This document shows positions 11,033 through 21,338 of a DNA stretch of 64,000 bases, in pieces. The stretch spans positions 1 through 64,000 of the forward strand of contig WHVA01000569.1 in NCBI GenBank assembly GCA_015179125.1, read 5' to 3'. Under the pieces are notes generated by a model. It searched no databases and was not told the DNA's origin. It was given only the letters and a program-made list of their open reading frames with translations. The position numbers and the translations under genes are program-made. The stretch comes from Gautieria morchelliformis (lineage: Eukaryota; Basidiomycota; Agaricomycetes; Gomphales; Gomphaceae). The first letter of the stretch is position 1, and the number at the start of each line of letters is the position of its first letter.

Positions 11033-11926
11033 ATGTTCGACTCGCTGTGGAACTTCATTCACAACCTTTTCCTGTCCATAATGGCAGACAATCCGGGGCC
11101 AGCTATACCACTCACCTTCTACCCGGGCCTCCAACTCATACCTTCAAGGTTCTACGATATGGTTTGCGACGTTGACATCACCGAGAGACTCGTATTTGTT
11201 GTCACAGAACTTAGGTGGTATAAACAACGCATATTGACGTCAGAACACGAATACCTTGTCGCACGACTCCAGAGGAGGGGGGGTTCTCGGGCAATGTTCG
11301 CGAAAATTGAACGAGGACCATCCAGGTCGGCAAACCAGCTTCAAATCTCGTCTACCTCATCTCCCTCGGTCCTTGGGAAGGAGGTCTGTGCATATGATTT
11401 AATAACGTGTCTCAGCCAGGACGGGATCAATAGCTATACCGTCGGCGACAGGCTCCTCGAGACGTATCGATTTCCAGAGGTCCCCCTCCTTGAATTTTTT
11501 AGGGTTGTCCGCCTCGTTTCTCAGTACAGGGACGAATATGAACTCAACAACACGATGTGTTATTGGTTTGTTGGCGTGATTGTTGAGGTCGCCAGGAGGC
11601 TATTCGTTCCCCACCACCCGGGCAACAGCTATAATCCCCCTAGAGGGGCGGGGCAGTACATGTTCATCAACCTGATGACGCCCCAGTGGACGACGGATTG
11701 CAATGACATAGAACAAAATTACAGACGCGAAAAGTTGGTCAAACCGGATCCCGTTGGCCCCCAAGAAGAGCAAGCCAGAGAGCGAGAACGGAATGCACGA
11801 GAGCAGGGGTTGCAGGAGGGGGCCGCACGAGAACGAGCGGCGGCGGAAGGACGAGAACGGGCCCTAATCGCGGAGGTGAGGTCTTTGCAAGCACATATCC
11901 GGCGTGGCGGAGCAACTGGTGCGTAG
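11033..11926 (+). CDS. Unknown coiled-coil protein, tandem family gene 1
   Basis: A 297-residue ORF that I do not recognise. It starts with a short hydrophobic segment (MFDSLWNFIHNLFLSIM). A globular region follows with DITERLVFVV, a WYKQ/SEHEYLVARLQR block (residues ~55-80), LVSQYRDEYELNNTMCYWFV, and LFVPHHPGNSYNPPRGAGQY (~195-215). After TPQWTTDCNDIEQNYRREK comes an Arg/Glu/Ala/Gln-rich helical tail, probably a coiled coil, ending GGATGA. A second ATG at residue 17, inside a better start context (ataATGgc), may be the true start. The open frame extends upstream to 10694, but that part is not conserved in the other copies. The C-terminal helix is shorter than in gene 2. The gene lies in a ~3.8-kb repeated unit. 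Confidence 0.65.
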   Translation: MFDSLWNFIHNLFLSIMADNPGPAIPLTFYPGLQLIPSRFYDMVCDVDITERLVFVVTELRWYKQRILTSEHEYLVARLQRRGGSRAMFAKIERGPSRSANQLQISSTSSPSVLGKEVCAYDLITCLSQDGINSYTVGDRLLETYRFPEVPLLEFFRVVRLVSQYRDEYELNNTMCYWFVGVIVEVARRLFVPHHPGNSYNPPRGAGQYMFINLMTPQWTTDCNDIEQNYRREKLVKPDPVGPQEEQARERERNAREQGLQEGAARERAAAEGRERALIAEVRSLQAHIRRGGATGA

Positions 11927-13660
11927 GTGGTTTCTGGAACGTCGAGCATGCATTACTTAATCTCTCCTTTAGTATGAATGTTACCGATTACTAACCCCGG
12001 AAACATATTCGGCCACCCGGAGAATGAGCATTTGAGACGTGCATTACTGAATGGATGCCTGGTATGGCGTCAACGAATGTCGTATAGAGGCACATTGTCT
12101 AGTGGATTGATACAGGGTTTACTGACAACCTGAATGATTTGCATTTTTTACTCTCTTGCGGCGTGTTGTGATCAAGCGTCACGGCCAAATGTGGGAATCA
12201 GATGGAACTCAGACGTGTTCAGAACTGAGAACCTTGCGTCGACTGTGGTTTCTTTCACCACGTCCGACTTTCGATCGTCTTCGTTCTTGGTACACGGCTA
12301 GCTCACACGTCGGGCTTGCTCGTGATTCAATAATGCAAAGCTGGCATATACTGCAGTACGCCCAGCCAAGTCGTATTTTAACGGCCCGTAAACGGTACGT
12401 CCTAGATCTTCGCGGTGAACATTATACGGGTTCGTGGCAGCTGGAACCCTTCAATGTCATACCCTCACGCATGAATAGGATTTGACCTGATACACCCTGT
12501 CTTTTCAGCGCGGATGAATCATGAATCGTGATGGATGTTCGTATTCCGTATCTGATAGCGCCGCTCCGAGTCCTTGCACTCCTGGGCCGTTGTTTTTGAC
12601 GCAGTTCTTTTCGAGCGAGAAGCACTAAATTTTTCCTTTTTTTTTCTTTAGAAGCGATTTCGATCGGTGTGGCACAAGGACAAATCCTGAGCATGTTCAT
12701 TCCCCATCTGCCTCCAAGTTATCCCATGCAGTGGTGTCTTCCTACGACTCGGATTCTCCACTCATCATCGCTTCATGAAGGGCTAAGGAGGCTCAGGCTT
12801 CCTTGCCCGTTTCCGCGGTTTGCTGGGGTTGTCTTTTCCCTTTGTTTTTGTTGTGTGAGAGGTTCAACTTGAAGCTACGAGCGTTTCACACGAATGCTCG
12901 TCCATAACAGAGAGGCCCTTTTGTTGAAGCATACGTAAGGTGCAGTTTAGTGGTGTGCGCATAATTGTAAGTTCACATGTTACTCCGTCTAGCAATCGGA
13001 TGCGCGACCTTGGTGGTTGTTGGGTGTACCCAACGCATCAGGCATCAAAAGTTGAGGCTGAAATCACATTCACGTTTGCCTCGCAGTAATGACTTCTTGC
13101 TGACCTGCCCTATATTCTAGAACAACCCATGCCCATCCATACACCCTCCCGCACATACCGCGCCACGGCAAGGTAAATACAAATATCCATAGCTCGCATC
13201 ACTCTTGTGAAGGTACCCGGCCGGCCCAGGGTCACTGATTACACTAAGCCTGTACAATTATACCTCAGGCGCATGCAGAACCCCCTGGAGTATGAAGCCG
13301 AGTGAATCTTACGCCTCCTACTGCGGATTGTGAAGATGGTGAGTCATGACATGCTCCATGGCACGCAAGTATCAGGTCTTTCACGCGGACTAAGCATTTT
13401 GCGGCGGTCTAGCGGACACGCCTGTTTGGTGCTCGTTTTCAAAGTGTACGCAAAGAATGTATTTAGTACCTACCGTCGGCACGTGCCCAAGATAAGATGA
13501 GAACCCTATCAGCAGTGATGAATGCGACGTTGAGGGATAGAACGTGGACCATTCCTGACATGACTTGTATTTTGGATTTGAACATGGCTTGATTTGGTGA
13601 ACGCGCGTGCCAGGTTCCGGGTGATGCGTCAGAAAGCAAGAAAGATGCGACGAGTCCCAT
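11927..13660 (+). repeat. Segmental array, 3' flank of gene 1 (unit 2)
   Basis: Begins with the stretch shared by the 3' side of all three plus-strand genes ('gtcgagcatgcat', then 'ggattgatacagggttta'). It continues into the long conserved flank also seen at 8456-9920. No gene is recognised inside. The distance from the gene 1 start to the gene 2 start is 3795 bp, which defines the undisturbed array period. Confidence 0.8.
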
Positions 13661-14560
13661 GATGAAGCCAGCCTCGTTGTGTTACCTGAATATGAAAGGA
13701 TGCCACACGACAACTATAGGCGCCGAATGGCTACTCCATCTGGGGACAAAATCAGCAAAACGATAATGGCTAGAATGGTCCGTGCTTAGCTTGATCGACG
13801 CGACAGGCCGCACACATCTAACACGCATTCGCAAACTTTGTAATAGAAGACCGGTAGAGATACCTATTGCCGCGAAAAGCATGAAGTATAACTTCTGTCC
13901 TGAAATAAATCGAACGTCAAAGATCGATGGTGTGGGTGCGTGGATCCAATGCGGCTCGGCACTGCCGTCGCATCTGGTACGAGTGCTGTGATGAAGCCAG
14001 CCTCGTTGTTTTACCTAAGTAGGAAAGGATTCAATGCGACTACTATATTGCACGGAATGGGATAGAAGACAAAGGCAGCATATGCCTAGAAATGACCGTG
14101 CTTACCTTGATCGACGTGACAGGACACGTGCTGGATCTAATACGCCTTGGGAAAATTTGTAATTCAATACCGGTAGGCATACCTATTGCCGCGACAAGCA
14201 TTAACTATAACTTCTGTCCTGAAATGAATCGACCATCAAAGATCGATGGCGTGGGTGCGTGGATCCAATGCGGCTTGGCACTGCCGTCGCATCTGCGACG
14301 AGTGCTGCGATGAAGCCAGCCTCGTTCTGTTACCTGAATAGGAAAGCATAAGATGCGACTACCATATTGCACGGAATGGGATGGGTGACAAAATCAGCAT
14401 ATGCCTAGATATGACCGTGCTTAGCTTGATCGGACACGCTGCATCTAATACAAACTCTGGAATGGAAGACCGGTAGACCCATGGATAACTCCTGTCCTGA
14501 ATAAATCGAACATCAGTGTGTTCCAATGCGCCTCGGCACTGGATTACCGTAAACCGACAT
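13661..14560 (+). repeat. Three ~320-bp tandem repeats upstream of family gene 2
   Basis: GATGAAGCCAGCCTCG recurs at about 13661, 13990 and 14309 with the same internal blocks as at 9921-10690. The spacing of about 320-330 bp and the same order show that the triple repeat was duplicated with the gene. Confidence 0.75.
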
Positions 14561-14827
14561 AGAAACCTTGTACGGCAAGCGTCCGAGTCAACTGACGAAT
14601 ATGGATCCTGCGCCCACCTCCTCGGCCAGCTCAGATCGCCAAATCCCGAATCCAGCAAGTAGCTTGAAACAATCACCTTTCTTGATCCCCGGCTGTGTGG
14701 TGGACCGCCGCGGCGGCAAGCTAGTGTGATCACATAATCCTTCGGATCTGCAACGTGTTGGAAGCATGGGTCTGGCTACAGGTTTTCGTGCGGTACAAGA
14801 CTGCCAACGCAGTGCGCTTGCTTCAAA

Positions 14828-15775
14828 ATGTTCGACTCGCTGTGGAACTTCATTCACAACCTTTTCCTGTCCATAATGGCAGACAATCCGGGGCCAGCTG
14901 TACCACTCACCTTCTACCCGGGCCTCCAACTCATACCTTCAAGGTTCTACGATATGGTTTGCGACGTTGACATCACCGAGAGACTCGTATTCGTTGTCAC
15001 AGAACTTAGGTGGTATAAACAACGCATATTGACGTCAGAACACGAATACCTTGTCGCACGACTCCAGAGGAGGGGGGGTTCTCGGGCAATGTTCGCGAAA
15101 ATTGAACGAGGACCATCCAGGTCGGCAAACCAGCTTCAAATCTCGTCTACCTCCTCTCCCTCGGTCCTTGGGAAGGAGGTCTGTGCATATGATTTAATAA
15201 CGTGTCTCGGCCAGGACGGGATCAATAGCTATACCGTCGGCGACAGGCTCCTCGCGAAGTATCGATTTCCCGAGGTCCCCCTCCTTGAATTTTTTAGGGT
15301 TGTCCGCCTCGTTTCTCAGTACAGGGACGAATATGAACTCAACAACACGATGTGTTATTGGTTTGTTGGCGTGATTGTTGAGGTCGCCAGGAGGCTATTC
15401 GTTCCCCACCACCCGGGCAACAGCTATAATCCCCCTAGAGGGGCGGGGCAGTACATGTTCATCAACCTGATGACGCCCCAGTGGACGACGGATTGCAATG
15501 ACATAGAACAAAATTACAGACGCGAAAAGTCCGTCAAACCGGATCCCGTTGGCCCTCAAGAAGAGCAAGCCAGAGAGCGAGTACGGGATGCACGAGAGCA
15601 GGGGCTGCAGCAGGGGTTGCAGCAGGGAGCCGCACGAGAACGAGCGGCGGCGGAAGAACGAGAACGGGCCCTAATCGCGGAGGCAGCAAAGGCTAAGGCG
15701 GAGGCGGCGAATGCCATACAGGCATTCAGGGCTATACAAGCACAACTCCGGCGTGACGGCGGAACAGGTGCGTAG
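14828..15775 (+). CDS. Unknown coiled-coil protein, tandem family gene 2
   Basis: A 315-residue ORF nearly identical to gene 1 through the globular part (for example HEYLVARLQRRGG, LFVPHHPGNSYNPPRGAG and TPQWTTDCNDIEQNY). The C-terminus is longer. A QGLQQGLQQGAARERAAAEE run is followed by an Ala/Lys/Glu helix, a likely coiled coil of about 60 residues, ending GGTGA. There are no internal stops. The upstream ~100 bp (GGATCTGCAACGTGTTGGAA and on) is conserved with the other copies and probably contains the 5' leader. Function is not recognised. It is the most complete copy and a good reference for the family. Confidence 0.65.
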   Translation: MFDSLWNFIHNLFLSIMADNPGPAVPLTFYPGLQLIPSRFYDMVCDVDITERLVFVVTELRWYKQRILTSEHEYLVARLQRRGGSRAMFAKIERGPSRSANQLQISSTSSPSVLGKEVCAYDLITCLGQDGINSYTVGDRLLAKYRFPEVPLLEFFRVVRLVSQYRDEYELNNTMCYWFVGVIVEVARRLFVPHHPGNSYNPPRGAGQYMFINLMTPQWTTDCNDIEQNYRREKSVKPDPVGPQEEQARERVRDAREQGLQQGLQQGAARERAAAEERERALIAEAAKAKAEAANAIQAFRAIQAQLRRDGGTGA

Positions 15776-16366
15776 GTGGCTTTTGGAATGTCGAGCATGC
15801 ATCACTTAATCTCTTATTTAGTATGAACGCTACTGATCACTCACCCCGGAAACATATTCGTCCAACCGGAGAATGAGCGCATTACTGAAGGGATGGCGTC
15901 AACGAATGTCATATAGAAGCACATTGTCTGGTGGATTGATACAGGGTTTACTGACAAACTGAATGATTTGCATTTTTTACTCTCTTGCGGTTGTTGTGAG
16001 CAAGTGTCACGGCCAAATGTGCGGATGGAACCTCAGACGTGTTCAGAACTGAGAACCTTGCTTACAGTCCATCGACTGTGGTTATGGCCCCATTTATTTC
16101 ACTACGTCCGACTTTTGATCGTCTTCATTAGTGGTACACGGTTAGCTCAACACGTCGCGCTTGCTCGTGATTCGATAATGCAAAGCTAGCATGTACTGCA
16201 GTACGCCCAAGTCGTATTTTCACGGCCCGTAAGCCGTCGTCCTAGATCCTCCCGGTCAATATTATACGGGTTCGTGGCAGCTGGGATCCTTCAATGTCAT
16301 ACCCTCACGCATGAATAGGATTTGACCTGATACACCCTCTCTTTTCAGCGCGGATGAATCGTGCTC
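15776..16366 (+). repeat. Segmental array, 3' flank of gene 2, interrupted at 16366
   Basis: Matches 11927-12530 closely. Homology stops at 'cggatgaatcgtg' where a GC-rich hAT-like element begins, and resumes briefly at 17564 ('gtggatgtccgtat') before a second, larger insertion. Confidence 0.75.
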
Positions 16367-17563
16367 TGGGCTTGGGCTCAACCCCGAGCCGAGCCCGGCC
16401 GAGCCTGGTTTGAGCCCACCAAATGGGCCGGGCTTCTAAATTGCGGAAGCCCGGGCTTTGTGGCACTTATATGGCACATCTTTGCCTTGATTTGGACGGC
16501 AACTGTATATACATCAAACAAAGTTATTTCCCTCGATCTCCCTCCTGCCCATTGTAGATCGTAGGAAGTGAAGCGGCGCTGTGGGACATATAGACAACAC
16601 CAGCAGGACAGGTGCTATGGGAAGGGCTGGGACAGTTGTGAGTGCCTGAGGACCCTACTGAATATCTTATTGCTGCGATATCTGGGATCCAGTTAGTTCG
16701 TGCATGGGTATGGGACGTTACCGAGATCCTCTCCTCGACAACTGGACAATGCCCCATTCTAATAGTGCCCCAACTATTCATTCGGGCTACTTGGTATGTT
16801 ATCTCTGTTTCTCATCAAACTCATCTCCACAACAGCTTGATCCTTTCGTGCTCTGCACTCGTCCAGAGCCATGGCTGGGTGGTTGCTGATCGAAACACGC
16901 ACATCCCCAAAGAACGATATAGAAAACACAGACGAGGCCGCGCCGCTACATGCACCATATCTTATGATGGCACGGCCACAACGAAATCCACCTGCGGCGT
17001 GGTAAAGATGCAGGTTCTTTATGCTCTGCCTATCCCTTAGTGGCGACAAAGCTCCTGTTCAAAGTTTATGAAACTATTCAGTGACTGAATAGACTCACTG
17101 AACAATCATTTTCATCTGCAGGAATTATCATCAGCCTCACGCGCCGAAGTCGCCTTAAGTGTGACATCGTTGAAGCCCTTCAATGCCTCAAATATATGTG
17201 GCCACATGAAGTAATTTTCCACGAACCCGAGCCATGCACCAGAACCGAGACGACTTTGGAGGATGAAGTGGTAGAGTCTTGTGGAAGAAATGAGGGGGAC
17301 ACTACCTGGGACACAAGTGCACTTGCCGACATTGAGAAGAGTGATGACAAATAGCATTTGACATTGATGCTATGGCTTAATCATAAAGTGTTTTTCACAT
17401 TTGTTTTTTCATAGGTGAAGCCCGGGCTTGAGCCTGGGCCGAGCCCGACCCAGCCCAAGCCCCTGACCTAATGGGCTGGGCTCGAGGCTTCATTGAGCAT
17501 GAGCCTGCTAAAGCCGAGCCCAAGCCCAGGCTTTCCGAGCCCAACCCGGCCCGAGCATCACTA
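16367..17563. mobile_element. hAT-like non-autonomous element with GC-rich inverted ends
   Basis: Relative to the uninterrupted units at 8571 and 12511, about 1.2 kb is inserted between 'gatgaatcgtg' and 'aatcgtggtggatg'. The shared AATCGTG looks like a 7-8 bp target duplication. The right end read inward is TAGTGATGCTCGGGCCGGG. The left end reads CTCTGGGCTTGGGCTC, so the inversion is imperfect. Both ends are packed with GGGCTTGGGCTC/GAGCCCAAGCCC motifs. Eight-base duplications and TAG-type ends fit the hAT superfamily. I recognise no transposase inside (frames at 16642-17040 and 17112-17357 are uninformative). Confidence 0.5.
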
Positions 17564-17968
17564 ATCGTGGTGGATGTCCGTATCCCCGACTCCGACTGAA
17601 AGGAGGGGAGGGTTCTGTCGACACAACCTGTAAAGGATTCCTGCTGTACCTGTAATGTTCATGTTTTATGATCAAGTTTGTCCTTTTTTATTTTTCCCTG
17701 CGTGATCTGTTACCTGTTGTGGTCATGATACTCCTAACATTTGGCACGTGTCAGCCTTTTTGTATTCCCCCATCATAATCTCCCGCTTGTTCATAATCCA
17801 TTTTCCCGTATTTTCTTGTCCCTGCATAATCCTTGGTCACCAGGTTCTTATTAATAGTTGGTATCCCCGATTGTATGGTACCGTTGTGCCCTTGCCCTCA
17901 TTATCTCGGCGTCATCATGCCGTTTTCGCCTTTCCGCAGACCAGGTATAAAAGAAGTGGTTATTCTTT

Positions 17969-19143
17969 CAGGGCTGTCCACGAGTCCAGGTTCCTGCAGG
18001 TGACTTGCAGTTCAACCTGTGATTTTAACCTGCAGATTCAACTCCCACAAGTCCAGGTGACCCAGCGCCTAAAAACCTGCCAAGTCCAGGTTTGGCCTTT
18101 GGAATTCCGCAGGTGATTCGCAGACATGCAAGCCTTAAATGCCAAGAATTCATGTCATTCAACTACTATTACCTCCTTCTGCACAACAGCCTTCTTGACA
18201 TGCTTACTCTTGTCATGCAGCAACTCTACAACACGCTCCTCAGGAACAAGTCCTTTGTATGACAGCCATGTGCTGAGTATGGTTCCAGCATGTGTTGACC
18301 CTTCCTTCAGAGAGTGATGCATCCATGATACAGTCAGTCAGGCCCTGACTGAATGCATGTTCAACATCTGTGGATGTTGCTAGAGGAGCATGGTCAAAAT
18401 AGGATGTAAGGATGTGTGAAATAGCTCACCCGGAATAGATAAGAAGTCTAGGGCCATCTGTGTGAAATAGCTCCCATTCTGGATAAGCAATGACCAGTGG
18501 TTGATGGATCAGTGACACTGGCCATTGGAGGGGTGGTTGCAATTTGGAACAATATGAAGACCTGAAACATGAAAAAAAAAAATAGTGCACCGGTAGAGAA
18601 GATAGTCATCTCAGGTATCTGCAAGTATGCCAGTTCCTCTACAATGGATTACAGGGTTGACTTCCTTGACTACTAGACAGTTGAATAGAGACCTGAAACA
18701 CAGAAACAAAAAAAACACAAACCGGTAGAAAACTCACAGATCTCAGGTGATCTGTGAGTATGCCTGGTCCTCCCCACTGATGTGGCGGCATTGCTGCCCA
18801 CTGATTGACCCATGTAGGGCCATCAGTTGTGCAGACTTGCAAGTCCAAACAGACCATGTGACTTGCTGTCTGTTCATATGATCTGCACCCAGCCAGGGAC
18901 CTGGGCCGTGTCTTTCCATGGAGGAGGGCTGTCCTCATGGGAGGAGACATATCATACACTCGCACAGGGTGAGTCAGCTCGGAATAATCCGGCAAGTCAC
19001 CGCAAGTCACCTGCAGGTTTAACCTGCGGGTCCAAGTCAACCTGCAGAAAAACTCAGGTCAAGTCCAGGTTCCACTTCTGGAAGCTGGCAAACCTGCGAG
19101 TCCAAGTCCAGGTAACCTGCAGGTTGACTCGTGGACAGCCCTG
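17969..19143. mobile_element. Non-autonomous hAT element, 1175 bp, with perfect TIR and 8-bp target duplication
   Basis: The ends are exact inverted repeats, CAGGGCTGTCCACGAGTC. They are flanked by the direct 8-bp duplication TATTCTTT at 17961-17968 and 19144-19151. An 8-bp duplication and CAGGG-type ends are typical of the hAT superfamily. Subterminal regions are rich in CCTGCAGG/AACCTGCAGG and 'AAGTCCAGGT' motifs on both strands, as expected for transposase-binding sites. No transposase frame is recognisable, so it would have to move in trans. The terminal match suggests fairly recent insertion. Confidence 0.88.
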
Positions 19144-19553
19144 TATTCTTTTATACCTGTTCTCCTTTAAACGTGCCTTCGCGTACTCCTGTGCACCTCG
19201 TCTTTCCTGACTTGTCCCGCATGTGTCTAAGGTGTGTTTTCTCCGTCCTCTGTACCTTGTGTGCTGTAACTGACGTCTTCGGTTCTACCTTGATTTTGTG
19301 TCGTGCTGTGTCGATCTTACACATCCTCAGTGACTGCTATCCATCTCCATGTCCCTGTTACTCTCCGATTCCTCCCTTCCCTTGTCTCAATGTCCTCCCG
19401 TCGTTGCATCTCCTGTATTACCCTATTGGTGCTGTCCTCCTTATGAAATCCTCACAACCCATCTGTTGCGTCGTACCTGTTTAGATTTGATGTCGTTGTC
19501 TGCACGTCTCGAACTTTCCTTGTCTTCTAGTGATCGTCGTGCAAAGATAAATA

Positions 19554-20997
19554 TTGTTCATTGCATTGTATCGTCTTTTCATGAGGACTGTCACTTTTTT
19601 GGACGTTCGTCTCTTACCTCTCTTCAGCAATGTTGCGCTAACTACGTATCATCCTCTCACATTTCCCCGTCTGCTTTACACGAGGTTCGAAAACAAAATC
19701 GGTGCGGAAGAGTGGTTCATTCAATCTGGCTCCGGAAACAAATACCTGCTTCTGCGTTTTCCTGCTCGAATTGTACGAAGCACCTGTGATTCGAAACTTA
19801 CATTGTATGGGAACAAAGATGGTGACATGAGCAAAGTACGTGTGCAATACATGCCTTCACCCACACGTGCGGTTTACACTGAAATTACCAAAAACTACTA
19901 GTTTGACTTGTGAGGACTGCGGAAAATCAAGATGGTGTGGGCTCTGAACTTGGAACTGGAAGGCCCGGCGCACCTACAAAGCAAGGCGAAATACATCGAG
20001 CACACGCTGCATTTTATTCAACAAGACAGGGACGACGATCTGAATACAGGTACGGGTCTGATTCATACCACACGCTTGCCTAACGGGGCTTTAGGCATGA
20101 GCGATGACCAAGTACCTAGAGTTCATGCATTCACGCATAGACAGGAAAACGGCTCTTTCCTCGTCTTGGTTAACTCCAACAACTTGTTCGATGAAGTCCC
20201 GTTTTCCAGCGCCGGATCGCCTGTTAAGGTAACAAGGAGCATAGTTGAAAGTGAGTGATTGGTATTAATAATGTTGCTGTGTTTGCTAACCTAGCTACAG
20301 GTCCTGCCGCTGCGTCATTGACTGGCTTCTTGCCTGATTGTTCGTCTCACACTGCGGCCACCGCAAACGATGCACCTACGACGCCGAAGAAAAGTAAGTG
20401 CAGCTGCCTGACTTGGAGCCTATCCTCATGTATCCTTCAGAAACACTTACTCTGGCGGACTTCCCCGACCCACAAGGACGATTCTCATCCGTGAAGAACG
20501 TCGCGGGTTCCGTACCGGTCATTATCCCACCCGTGCGCGATTCACAAGGGGCTACGATTACACCACTTCAGTACAACTCTTCGCTGACAGATGGATTGCT
20601 CGTTGATGTACTAACTACGCTTCGCATGTACGTGTCCAAAAGGGCTATGCCGTCGACGTGCTGACACTCGCTGTAACGAAGGTGGCACATCAAACCCGAT
20701 GACAAAAATCCGAACGGATCCAGGGCTTACAAGCTCATTCTCAAGCGTATGCAAGTCCTGCCGACGATACAAGACGGTATGAAGACGATGACATCCGCTT
20801 CACCGGCTACTCCGATGGAATCGACTAGTTCACGTGCACCACCTGAATCTATCGAGTCATCCCTTACCCCCCTGACTCCCACCCCAGCTCCTTGAGGAGG
20901 CAAAACCGCCGCTAAACACAAGCGTCCTCCGACCGATTCAAACAACAAAACGGCCCCTCTGCCAAAAAGGGCGCTGCGTGTCCCTGAGTCGAGTTAA
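19554..20997 (+). CDS. Unknown protein, five inferred exons, with one in-frame stop near the end
   Basis: Inferred exons are up to 19835, 19932-20250, 20301-20393, 20441-20627 and 20682-20895. The introns (96, 50, 47 and 54 bp) all have GT-AG ends and preserve frame. Recognisable stretches are WFIQSGSGNKYLLLRF, GPAHLQSKAKYIEHTLHFIQ, QENGSFLVLVNSNNLFDE, TLTLADFPDPQGRFSSVKNV, LLVDVLTTLRMWHIKPDDKN and AYKLILKRMQVLPTIQDGMK, then a Ser/Thr/Pro tail. A TGA at 20893 is followed in the same frame by a basic tail (KTAAKHKRPP, LPKRALRVPESS) to a TAA at 20995. The TGA may therefore be a decayed CGA, or the true end. The first exon may start earlier. No family recognised; consistent splicing argues for a once-functional gene. 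Confidence 0.55.
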
Positions 20998-21140
20998 TGC
21001 GTGTCAGCAACGATTTACTGTTCCAGGCCCTTTCTCAATTACCGCCAGCAACAACCTACCTTTGTCGTGTGCTTCACCGGATTCAACTCCGGACCAATGG
21101 GTGACAATGACCCAGACGTACCGCACATGACAAGTATCGG

Positions 21141-21297
21141 TATAAATGTAATCGTTAAATGTAACCAATTGTTTAAGAATCATAAATGTAACCCTTTGTT
21201 TAAGAATCCGAATTGTAACCCATTGTTTTTGATTCATAAATGTAACCGAAATGTAACCGATTGTTTATGATTTTTAAATGTAACCGATTGTTTATAC
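21141..21297 (+). repeat. About 29-bp AT-rich tandem repeat (AAATGTAACC...TTGTTT)
   Basis: Five to six imperfect copies of a unit built on AAATGTAACCNATTGTTT followed by AAGAATCAT or similar. No coding potential. Confidence 0.75.
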
Positions 21298-21338
21298 TCA
21301 GCCCCACCAGGAGTCGGGGACTGGCGCCGATGCTCCGC

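Larger units (their letters stand above)
17591..21338 (+). other. 3.7-kb insertion in array unit 3 carrying a spliced unknown gene
   Basis: The array sequence breaks off after 'ccgactccgactg' near 17590 and resumes at 'ccgattccgtaatctgacag' near 21340. Between them lie an upstream region with a TATAAAAG-like box (about 17945), a nested hAT element, an unknown multi-exon gene (19554-20997) and a 29-bp tandem repeat. I could not identify terminal repeats for the whole block. Whether it is one mobile unit or a stretch of unique DNA joined by rearrangement is open. Confidence 0.5.

Noticed and set aside
16642..17357. Frames inside the hAT-like element as a transposase
   Set aside because: No hAT dimerisation (hATC) or BED-type motif; frames are short and on both strands.
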